The notes under the pieces: model-generated
Seen by the model: the letters and a program-made list of their open reading frames with translations, nothing else
The model's database searches: none
What the model was told of the DNA's origin: nothing
Program-made: the position numbers and the translations under genes
In this document: one piece after another, positions 1 to 6,465 of the stretch
Layout of the letters: every line of letters begins with the position of its first letter
Numbering within the stretch: position 1 is the first letter of the stretch
Source of the DNA: an uncultured Christensenella sp.
GTDB taxonomy: Bacteria > Bacillota > Clostridia > Christensenellales > Pumilibacteraceae
Direction of reading: 5' to 3'
NCBI GenBank assembly: GCA_910585055.1
Contig: CAJUBY010000010.1
Coordinates: 1-56,813 of the forward strand
DNA: 56,813 nucleotides

Positions 1-2
1 CG

Positions 3-173
3 ATTCCGTATCTGTGGCGGACCGTGACTGCCGCTGTTGTTTTCTTTGCCGTATATGCGTCGGTGATAATCGTGTCGGGCGCGCTCGATCTGAGATCGGT
101 ATTTTCGGATGCGCTTGAAAAACTCAGGCGGAAACACAGGGAAAAACACTCGGACGCCGACGCGCAAAAATAA
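3..173 (+). CDS. C-terminal end of a membrane protein (5' truncated by window)
   Basis: An open frame runs in from the window edge and stops at TAA 171-173, giving 56 residues. The first part is a hydrophobic segment rich in V, A, F and I, probably one transmembrane helix. It is followed by a short linker and a strongly basic, Lys/Arg-rich cytoplasmic tail. A last helix plus basic tail is common in polysaccharide flippases of the MATE/MurJ type, but this fragment is too short to assign. It is separate from serS, which has its own promoter. Confidence 0.6.
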   Translation: MPYLWRTVTAAVVFFAVYASVIIVSGALDLRSVFSDALEKLRRKHREKHSDADAQK

Positions 174-195
174 TCGAACGGATAACTGCAAAAGC

Positions 196-224
196 TTGAT
201 TTTGTCTTGTATTAGTGGTACAAT
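196..224 (+). promoter_or_regulatory. Promoter of serS
   Basis: TTGATT (196-201), a 17-base spacer and TACAAT (219-224) form a sigma-A type promoter. The predicted leader is about 50 bases, too short for a T-box, and carries an AAGGAAG-type ribosome site just before the serS ATG. Confidence 0.75.
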
Positions 225-282
225 ATAACCGCAAGTTCGGTTTCATTCAAAAAAGGCGATAAAACCGTAAAGGAAGCTACAG

Positions 283-1557
283 ATGATCGATATAAATTTG
301 ATCCGCAACGATGCGGAGGCGGTATCTGCGGCGCTCGCAAAACGCGGGTGCGACGCGGATCTCGGTGAAATCCTCGGGCTGGACGCAAAGCGCAGGGATA
401 TTATAGGTCGCACGGAAGCGCTTAAAGCGGAAAAAAACAAGGTCAGCGCTGATATCCCCAAGCTTAAAAAAGCCGGAGAAAACGTCGAGCCTATATTTGC
501 GAAAATGCGCGCGCTCGGCGACGAAATATCCGCCAACGACGAGTTGCTTAAGCAGACGGAAAATACGCTCAATACGGCGCTGCTCTGTTTGCCGAACATA
601 CCCGATCCCGATGTCGACGCCGGCGGCAAAGAGAATAACAAAGTAGTCAAAGTATGGGGCAAAAAGCCAGAATTCGATTTTCCTATAAAAAATCACGTCG
701 AGCTTTGCGAAAGTCTTAAACTCATAGATTACGAGCGCGGCGTCAAGCTCGCAGGCAACGGATCGTGGCTGTATACGGGCAAAGGCGCGCTGCTGGAATG
801 GGCGCTCTTAAATTACTTTATAAGTACCCATACCGAGGACGGGTATACGTTTGTTCTGCCGCCGCACATGTTGAATTACGAGTGCGGTCTGGGCGCCGGG
901 CAATTCCCCAAATTCGAGGAAGATGTGTACAGAGTGGAAACTGTCGAAGGCGCGGCGGCGCGGCGGTTCATGTTGCCCACGGCCGAAACGGCGCTTGTCA
1001 ATCTGTACCGCGGCGAGATCCTCGGCGAAAACGAACTGCCCAAAAAGCTGTTCGCGTACACTCCGTGCTATAGAAAAGAAGCCGGGTCGTACCGAGCGGA
1101 AGAACGGGGCATGATCCGCGGTCACCAATTCAATAAGGTGGAGATGGTGCAGGTAACAACGCCCGATAACAGCAAAGCGGCATTCGAGGAGCTTGTAAAC
1201 AAGGCGTGTGCTCTCGTAGAAGGTTTGGGTCTGCATTACAGACTGAGCAAGCTGGCGGCAGGCGACTGTTCGGCATCTATGGCGCGTACGTACGACATAG
1301 AGATATGGATACCGTCGATGGGGATATACAAGGAAGTCAGCTCGGTATCGAACGCAAACGATTATCAGGCACGACGCAACATGACGCGTTACCGCGGAGC
1401 GGACGGGAAGATCGGTTACGTCCATACTCTCAACGGATCGGGACTTGCTACATCGCGTATACTTCCTGCGCTTGTAGAGCAAAATCAAAACAGCGACGGG
1501 TCGGTAAACGTGCCCGAAGTACTGCGCGGATTTTTGGGCGTCGACCGTTTGGTCTGA
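283..1557 (+). CDS. serS: Seryl-tRNA synthetase
   Basis: Charges tRNA-Ser with serine in the cytoplasm. The 424-residue length is normal for bacterial SerRS. Residues about 30-105 are charged and helical, matching the antiparallel coiled-coil arm that grips the long variable arm of tRNA-Ser. The class II core follows: motif 2 around CYRKEAGS, and motif 3 around LNGSGLATSR near the C-terminus, which carries the ATP-binding Arg. The ATG at 283 follows a GGAAG ribosome site and starts the conserved MIDINLIRND. It appears to be transcribed from its own promoter, with a small hypothetical gene behind it. Confidence 0.97.
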   Translation: MIDINLIRNDAEAVSAALAKRGCDADLGEILGLDAKRRDIIGRTEALKAEKNKVSADIPKLKKAGENVEPIFAKMRALGDEISANDELLKQTENTLNTALLCLPNIPDPDVDAGGKENNKVVKVWGKKPEFDFPIKNHVELCESLKLIDYERGVKLAGNGSWLYTGKGALLEWALLNYFISTHTEDGYTFVLPPHMLNYECGLGAGQFPKFEEDVYRVETVEGAAARRFMLPTAETALVNLYRGEILGENELPKKLFAYTPCYRKEAGSYRAEERGMIRGHQFNKVEMVQVTTPDNSKAAFEELVNKACALVEGLGLHYRLSKLAAGDCSASMARTYDIEIWIPSMGIYKEVSSVSNANDYQARRNMTRYRGADGKIGYVHTLNGSGLATSRILPALVEQNQNSDGSVNVPEVLRGFLGVDRLV

Positions 1558-1610
1558 TTTACGCAAGTTTCCGTATTTACAAACCGTTAACAAACTTCAG
1601 GAGCCATTCG

Positions 1611-1991
1611 ATGAGCATATTCGGAAGAAGAAGGAATTTCGAGCGTCAAATGCAAGACAGGGTCGAAAATCCCGATCTTACAAATTACGAAGAGAAAAAA
1701 GTTTTTGCGGCGGACGGCGGAATGTCGCCCATACCCGATTACGGTACGTTCGGAACATCGGATTTTTCGGGTATAAACACTTCGGCGGATCATTCGTCTC
1801 AAAGCGCCCCGGCGATGACCGAAATGCATCCCATCCCGACGGCTTCCGTTCAGACCGAAACGCGTCCCATGGTTTTTGCCCTGAAAGGGCACAGCGATAT
1901 ATACGTTTACGAATATCCCGACAGGCTGGAATATTACGTAAAAGCGTCGACAAAAATGCATTTATTCGATACGGTCTATAAAAACAGATAG
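1611..1991 (+). CDS. Hypothetical protein, 126 aa, downstream of serS
   Basis: Not recognised. The start at 1611 is set by a CAGGAG site eight bases upstream; the longer reading from 1206 overlaps serS and is a shadow. The N-terminus is Arg-rich (MSIFGRRRNFERQ). The middle, about residues 25-85, is low-complexity and rich in S, T, P and G, as in disordered linkers. The last 40 residues (FALKGHSDIYVYEYPDR and following) look like a small beta-rich fold. No signal peptide or membrane segment is visible. Codon use matches its neighbours. It is probably co-transcribed with serS. Confidence 0.7.
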   Translation: MSIFGRRRNFERQMQDRVENPDLTNYEEKKVFAADGGMSPIPDYGTFGTSDFSGINTSADHSSQSAPAMTEMHPIPTASVQTETRPMVFALKGHSDIYVYEYPDRLEYYVKASTKMHLFDTVYKNR

Positions 1992-2072
1992 TGTGCGCGC
2001 AGGAATATTTGCGGCATAGGGGATTAATTGTGCAACATGCCACGCGCATGTGCGCTTAAAATAATGTTTTTG

Positions 2073-2098
2073 ACTTCGGATTCGTCCGAAGTTTTTTT
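2073..2098 (+). terminator. Rho-independent terminator
   Basis: Stem ACTTCGGA/TCCGAAGT with a TTCG tetraloop, followed by a run of T. It ends the serS-hypothetical transcript. Confidence 0.85.
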
Positions 2099-2120
2099 AC
2101 GTAAAAACGATCTTGCGCAA

Positions 2121-2157
2121 TCGAAAACCGACGAGCATACCGCTCGTCGGTTTTCGA
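2121..2157. terminator. Perfect 16-bp stem-loop, probably the bidirectional terminator facing the SRP RNA
   Basis: A perfect 16-bp inverted repeat with loop ATACC whose outer arms are AAAA/TTTT. It lies beyond the 3' end of the minus-strand SRP RNA and downstream of the serS terminator, so it can stop transcription from either side. Confidence 0.7.
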
Positions 2158-2179
2158 AACTGCGCACCGCCTTTGATAA

Positions 2180-2424
2180 TACGCACCGAAGCGTTTTTCC
2201 GCCGGCCGACTCCGTTAAAGCTACCTTGTGGCACACGCCACATCTTGTTTAGTGCTGCTGCGGTCAAGCCCTGACACGGTTCGCAAGCAGACGTTGCACA
2301 AGACCTTAACATCAACGCCGCCTAACGGCAACCGACCCCCCATACGCAAACCGGGGGCGGCGTTCGACCCTACTGTAGCGGATTGTAGGTCACAGAGTGC
2401 CGCTGCCTCTCCGTCTAGCGCAGT
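2180..2424 (-). ncRNA. ffs: Signal recognition particle RNA, large bacterial type (with Alu domain)
   Basis: The minus strand carries landmarks of the large Firmicutes SRP RNA: GCGCTAGACGGAGAGG near the 5' end, the Alu-domain core GACCTACAATCCGCTA followed by AGTAGGGTCGAA, then GTCTTGTGCAACG, and the Ffh-binding domain GAACCGTGTCAGG ... GCAGCAGCACTAA. The RNA pairs with Ffh for co-translational targeting to the membrane. Its apical loop differs from the usual GGAA form (see findings). The 5' end is set by the promoter at 2431-2459. The 3' end is approximate, before the stem at 2121-2157. Short open frames across this region are spurious. Confidence 0.93.
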
Positions 2425-2430
2425 AGAGTT

Positions 2431-2459
2431 ATTATAATCCATTATATTAAAAAAATCAA
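2431..2459 (-). promoter_or_regulatory. Promoter of the SRP RNA
   Basis: On the minus strand: -35 TTGATT (2454-2459), a 17-base spacer and -10 TATAAT (2431-2436). The predicted start at about 2424 fits the 5' end of the RNA. Confidence 0.85.
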
Positions 2460-2510
2460 GTGTTTTCCGATATTTCCCCGGTCGGATTTTGCCGCTTTGA
2501 AAAAAATGTT

Positions 2511-2578
2511 GATATGTCAACAAATTTGCTTGACATATCCCGATCTTGACGTTATAATGCTACTGTTGATTAATCAAC
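2511..2578 (+). promoter_or_regulatory. Promoter with two palindromic operators for the MarR-family gene
   Basis: A consensus promoter, TTGACA (2530-2535), 17 bases, TATAAT (2553-2558). The -35 box lies in the right arm of a perfect inverted repeat, GATATGTCAA/TTGACATATC (2511-2539, 9-base spacer). A second perfect palindrome, GTTGATTAATCAAC (2565-2578), covers the predicted transcription start. Both share TTGAT/TTGAC half-sites typical of MarR operators, so autorepression is likely. Confidence 0.8.
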
Positions 2579-2589
2579 AAGCAGTGTGT

Positions 2590-3036
2590 ATGGATAAGAC
2601 GTTCGAAAAATTTACCGTAAATATACTCAAGCTCAACAGACTCGTGCAAAAAATTAAACAGTTCGAGATGGAAGAGTACGGACTGAAGGCAGTGCATGTG
2701 ATGTGCGGATATTATCTTTCCGAAAATAAAGACGGATTGACATTGAGCGAGCTGTCCAAATTTGCGGCGGAAGATAAAGCTGCGGTATCGCGTGCGCTTT
2801 TATGTATGCGCGAAAAGGGGCTTGTGTCGTACGATCCGGGCACATATAACGGAAAGATAACGCTTACGGAAAAAGGTCGCGGTTTTGCCGCCGCCGTGGA
2901 ACGCAAGGCTGCGAGAGCGGTCGATGCCGGAAGCGCAGATATGACGGAAGACGAGCGAGTTAAGTTTTACGAAACGCTCGGGAATATTGTCGGCAGGCTG
3001 CAGTCGTATTACGACGGTCTTGTCAAAGACGCGTAA
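2590..3036 (+). CDS. MarR-family transcriptional regulator
   Basis: A 148-residue winged-helix regulator. The helix-turn-helix (GLTLSELSKFAAEDKAAVSRALLCM, about residues 55-80) is followed by the wing (GLVSYDPG ... KITLTEKG) and a C-terminal dimerisation helix. MarR proteins bind palindromes as dimers and let go on ligand binding or oxidation. The start at 2590 is preferred over an in-frame ATG at 2497, because that one lies upstream of the promoter. The leader is about 25 bases with no clear Shine-Dalgarno sequence. The next gene, an Ntn-hydrolase 87 bases downstream, may be its target. The ligand is unknown. Confidence 0.9.
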   Translation: MDKTFEKFTVNILKLNRLVQKIKQFEMEEYGLKAVHVMCGYYLSENKDGLTLSELSKFAAEDKAAVSRALLCMREKGLVSYDPGTYNGKITLTEKGRGFAAAVERKAARAVDAGSADMTEDERVKFYETLGNIVGRLQSYYDGLVKDA

Positions 3037-3123
3037 CGTTTTTCGTACAAGACCGCGCGTCGGATACATGCGGTTGCGATATGCGATTTTATAAATAATC
3101 CGGATCGATCAAGGAGTAACATT

Positions 3124-4452
3124 ATGGAAGATACAACAGCGGCGGTAGACACCGAAACGACCGTAACTACCGAAAACGGCGGACCCAAAAAGAAAAAATG
3201 CAAGCTTTGGGTAAAGATAACATGCATAACGTTGGCGGTCATCCTTGCCGTCGTAGCGATACTTGGTATAACTTTCGCTTGTGTTTGGAGCGACGAGATC
3301 TCTACGGTGCGCAGCTTTAAAAAGATACGTTCGAGAAACGATGCGAATCAGGAAGGGTCCGTTTACTATATGAAAGTTAAGGGCGGATTTTATTTCGACG
3401 ACTTCCTTGCGCAGGGCGGTGCGTCCGACGACAGACAGCTGATAAACTTTATAACCGATCATATAACGCGCGGACTTATAGACGTAAATATAGGAGAGAC
3501 CGATATCGGATGTTCGTCGTTTACGGCGGTAACTCCCGGCGGCGACGTACTTTTTGCGCGTAACTACGATTTCGCAAAGACCAACATATGCTTGACAGTA
3601 TGCGATCCCGGTGACGGCCGACACAAATCGATATCATCGGTAGACCTTAATTACATAGGTATGAATGTCGACAAAGACGTCGAAGGGCTTATGAACAAAA
3701 TAACATGTCTTGCCGCGCCGTATACTCCGCTGGACGGGATAAACGATGCCGGCGTAAGTTGCGGTATTTACATGTCTTATCAGGGCGGAGACGGAGAAGA
3801 GGGAACCGTCGCTACCGATCAGAAAGAAAAGGGCAAAAAGAACATAACGTCCACTACTATGTTGCGCTTGATACTCGATTATGCCGACGACGTAGACGAG
3901 GCGGTAAAACTTATTTCCGAATACAATCTGCACGACTCCGCCAACACATCGTTCCATTACATGGTAGCGGACGCGACAGGTAAGAGCGCGATACTCGAAT
4001 GGATACCGGAAAACGGTACTGACGCAACGGATAACGACGGTTCGGCGCGTAAGCTGAATGTTGTATATAATACAGATCCGATGTATGAACAGTTACGCGC
4101 ACAGTCCGAATTCGATTATCAGTGGGTGACGAATTTTATAGTTACAGACCAGGACTCTTACTATACCGATAACGAAGCCAAGCCCGGTTATGCCAGATAT
4201 GCGCATATTTACGACAGACTGCGCGAGAGCGGAGGAGTGGTACAGGACGAAAAGGCGGCGATGAAAATACTTGCCGAAGTCGGTCAGCGTAATTTCGCCG
4301 GAGGCGGAGGTTGTACAGTACACAGCGCCGTGTACAATCTTACCAAAAAAACCGTATTGTGGGTATCGAACGAGGAATACGGAGACAAGTCGGCAGTATA
4401 TACGTTTTCGTTCGGCGGAGGTCTGCGTTCGGCGGACGCAATGCCGTGGTAA
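3124..4452 (+). CDS. Membrane-anchored Ntn-hydrolase, linear amide C-N hydrolase / choloylglycine hydrolase-like
   Basis: 442 residues with an AAGGAG ribosome site. The N-terminal 25 residues are Thr-rich and then Lys-rich. One transmembrane helix spans about 31-54, so the catalytic part probably faces outward. Cys130 in IGCSSF, followed by GGDVLFARNYDF, matches the catalytic Cys and the conserved [G]xxxxxRNxDx region of the choloylglycine hydrolase / acid ceramidase-like superfamily, which cleaves linear amides such as bile salts, penicillin V or N-acyl amines. In many members the Cys becomes N-terminal after processing; here it is internal. The substrate cannot be told. It lies behind the MarR gene, possibly under its control. 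Confidence 0.8.
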   Translation: MEDTTAAVDTETTVTTENGGPKKKKCKLWVKITCITLAVILAVVAILGITFACVWSDEISTVRSFKKIRSRNDANQEGSVYYMKVKGGFYFDDFLAQGGASDDRQLINFITDHITRGLIDVNIGETDIGCSSFTAVTPGGDVLFARNYDFAKTNICLTVCDPGDGRHKSISSVDLNYIGMNVDKDVEGLMNKITCLAAPYTPLDGINDAGVSCGIYMSYQGGDGEEGTVATDQKEKGKKNITSTTMLRLILDYADDVDEAVKLISEYNLHDSANTSFHYMVADATGKSAILEWIPENGTDATDNDGSARKLNVVYNTDPMYEQLRAQSEFDYQWVTNFIVTDQDSYYTDNEAKPGYARYAHIYDRLRESGGVVQDEKAAMKILAEVGQRNFAGGGGCTVHSAVYNLTKKTVLWVSNEEYGDKSAVYTFSFGGGLRSADAMPW

Positions 4453-4485
4453 TTTCCAATAACGGATTTATTTACGCAAATAACA

Positions 4486-4527
4486 AAACGGACGATACGG
4501 CATATACGTAACGTCCGTTTACTTTTT
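4486..4527. terminator. Convergent terminator
   Basis: Stem AAACGGAC/GTCCGTTT followed by ACTTTTTG on the plus strand, between the hydrolase gene and the convergent kinase gene. Confidence 0.75.
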
Positions 4528-4545
4528 GTCTTATGATCGAGGCGG

Positions 4546-5559
4546 TCAGCCCGGATGCTTTGTATGCATCGTTGTGTTAGGCATAAACTCGCCGTAGAAC
4601 ATTTGCTGAAACGCCGCGATGTTGGAGTATCTGTCTTTGGGATAAACCGACAGCGCTTTCATCAAGGACTTTTCGCGTACGGGCTGTATTTTGACGCCGA
4701 GCGCGGACGGGGGAACTATAAGATCGTTGGTCCTGCGTTCGGTAGCTTCGGGCGGAGGATTTCCGACAAGACAGGTGTAAATTGTTGCGCCCAACTCGTA
4801 AATATCCGTCCACGGACCTTGCGTGCCGCCCTGCGAATACAGCTCGATGGGGGAATATCCTTTTTTAAGTACGAAAAACGGTTTCTGCACGTTTTGAGTA
4901 TAAATAGACGCCGCACCGAAGTCTATCAGTTTTATCAGTTTGTTGTCTACTATCTGAATATTTTCCGGCGAGATATCTTTATGTATTACACCGTGCTGGT
5001 GAAGTCTAAGCAGCGTTTCGATGACCGGACGCATAATATTAAGCGTTTCGTTTATGTGCAGTCTGCCGCCCCTGCCGTTTATAAAACGGTGCAAGCTCAT
5101 ACCGTTCAGATATTCCATTACGATATAAGCCGTGTTATTGGTCAGAAAAAAGTCGTAAACGTTGACTATGCCGTCGAGATGTTTTATGGAAGTAAGAACT
5201 TTCGCTTCCTGTATAAATGCCGTGAGCCAATAGTTAAAAACTTTGGCGTTTTCCGCCGTACCGATTTCGACGACACAGGAATGCGCCGCGCGTTTTGTAT
5301 AACCTTTCGGGAAAAACTCTTTTACGGCGACGCAGGCGCAGGTCTGCATATCGTATGCCTTGTACGTTATGCCGAACCCGCCTCTGCCGAGCGGAGCGCC
5401 TATAAGGTATCTGCCCGAAAGCAGTGTGCGCGCCGGTAACGCGCCTACGGGCGATGGGTCGTCGGTGCGTTTTCCGCAACGCGTACATATACGTGTCCGC
5501 GGATCGACCGTGCCGAAACAGTTAAGGCATATTGAGTTGGCGTCTCTTGTGTCTTGCAT
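4546..5559 (-). CDS. Zinc-ribbon Ser/Thr protein kinase (Hanks type, soluble)
   Basis: 337 residues. The N-terminus has a four-Cys zinc ribbon (CLNC and CTRC, residues 11-28). The kinase domain follows: glycine loop GRGGFG (58-63), ATP-binding Lys in AVKEFF (Lys80), catalytic loop HKDISPEN in place of HRD, and LIDFGAA for the Mg-binding DFG. No transmembrane segment or PASTA repeat is present, so this is not a PrkC-type wall sensor. Start at 5559: the promoter puts the transcript start only about four bases upstream, which excludes the longer reading from 5613. Its substrate is unknown. Confidence 0.88.
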   Translation of the reverse strand: MQDTRDANSICLNCFGTVDPRTRICTRCGKRTDDPSPVGALPARTLLSGRYLIGAPLGRGGFGITYKAYDMQTCACVAVKEFFPKGYTKRAAHSCVVEIGTAENAKVFNYWLTAFIQEAKVLTSIKHLDGIVNVYDFFLTNNTAYIVMEYLNGMSLHRFINGRGGRLHINETLNIMRPVIETLLRLHQHGVIHKDISPENIQIVDNKLIKLIDFGAASIYTQNVQKPFFVLKKGYSPIELYSQGGTQGPWTDIYELGATIYTCLVGNPPPEATERRTNDLIVPPSALGVKIQPVREKSLMKALSVYPKDRYSNIAAFQQMFYGEFMPNTTMHTKHPG

Positions 5560-5569
5560 ACCGATATAA

Positions 5570-5598
5570 ATTATATACCCAAACGGCGTTAATGTCAA
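5570..5598 (-). promoter_or_regulatory. Promoter of the kinase gene, near-leaderless
   Basis: TTGACA (5593-5598), 17-base spacer, TATAAT (5570-5575). Only 10 bases separate the -10 box from the ATG and there is no ribosome site. Confidence 0.8.
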
Positions 5599-5749
5599 AT
5601 ATTTTATCGGCAAAGCGGAGGCGTACGTATTGGATATCGCAGCGGAATATTATCGCAATTACTGTGTCCGGCTGCCGCGGTATCATACATACTCGCCCGC
5701 GCCGTTACGATCAAACATAACTCGTGACGTATAAAATCCGCCAAATCGA

Positions 5750-5778
5750 TTGACCTTGTCCGCGATATGTGTTACACT
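5750..5778 (+). promoter_or_regulatory. Promoter of the HlyIII-like gene, leaderless
   Basis: TTGACC (5750-5755), 17-base spacer, TACACT (5773-5778). Six bases separate the -10 box from the ATG at 5785. Confidence 0.75.
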
Positions 5779-5784
5779 GTAATC

Positions 5785-6459
5785 ATGAGCGGTACCAAGG
5801 CAGTAAAGTCGCATAAGGCGTATGTACGACCGGAAGAACCGACAAATTTCGTAATAAACGCGTTGGCAGCTTTATTATCGTTTGTCGGGGTCGTTTTTTT
5901 ATTACTTAAAACGTACGGTCGCGGTGCGCTCGTCAATACTGCGGTGTCCGTATTCGGCGTACTTTTCGTCGCCGTTTTTACCGTATCCGCTCTGTGTCAT
6001 GTGTTTCCCGAAAGCAGTACGGTTAGGCGTATATCGATGCGTCTCGACCGCACATCGCTTGCTGTGTTGAGCTGCGGCGCCTTTGCTCCTTTGTTTTTGA
6101 TCGCGCTGTGCCGCGGAACTTCAGTCGATTCCGTATGGGGCTATACTCTGTTCGGGATATCTTGCGCCGCGACTGTCGCGTCGATATTGATAAATGCTTT
6201 CGAAATACCGGAACGAAAGCTGTCTTCGCTCATTCTGTATGTGATAGCGGCATGGGCGTATGCGATCAGGATCGACAGGATATTTCTGCTGTGCGGTCGG
6301 GATTGTTTTTGGATGATGTTCGGCGGATTCGCTATGTTTACCGCCGCGCTTGCGGCATGTGTTTTCGAAAGTTTGCCGGCGCGCCATACCGTTATGCATC
6401 TTTTGATCGCCGGCGGCGCTGCGCTGCAATTCGTAAGCGTATATACTTTTTTACTGTGA
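5785..6459 (+). CDS. Hemolysin III / PAQR-family integral membrane protein
   Basis: 224 residues with about seven hydrophobic segments. The metal-site pattern of the family is visible: Ser/His in SALCHVF (about 75-81), Asp in RLDRTS, and HxxxH in RHTVMHLL near the C-terminus. Two outer positions are altered (the usual N-terminal His is Asn and DH is DR). PAQR proteins act as membrane hydrolases such as ceramidases in eukaryotes; the bacterial role (YqfA type) is not settled. The start at 5785 is chosen because the promoter gives a leaderless transcript there. ileS starts six bases downstream, so the two are co-transcribed. Confidence 0.8.
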   Translation: MSGTKAVKSHKAYVRPEEPTNFVINALAALLSFVGVVFLLLKTYGRGALVNTAVSVFGVLFVAVFTVSALCHVFPESSTVRRISMRLDRTSLAVLSCGAFAPLFLIALCRGTSVDSVWGYTLFGISCAATVASILINAFEIPERKLSSLILYVIAAWAYAIRIDRIFLLCGRDCFWMMFGGFAMFTAALAACVFESLPARHTVMHLLIAGGAALQFVSVYTFLL

Positions 6460-6465
6460 GGATGT

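Noticed and set aside
196..283. Possible T-box leader before serS
   Set aside because: The leader is only about 50 bases, without a T-box sequence, specifier loop or antiterminator.
2028..2523. Several open frames of 60-100 codons on both strands
   Set aside because: They lie over the SRP RNA, its promoter and terminators; none has a ribosome site.
2497..2589. Longer N-terminus for the MarR regulator from ATG 2497
   Set aside because: It would start upstream of the promoter; the conserved protein begins at 2590.
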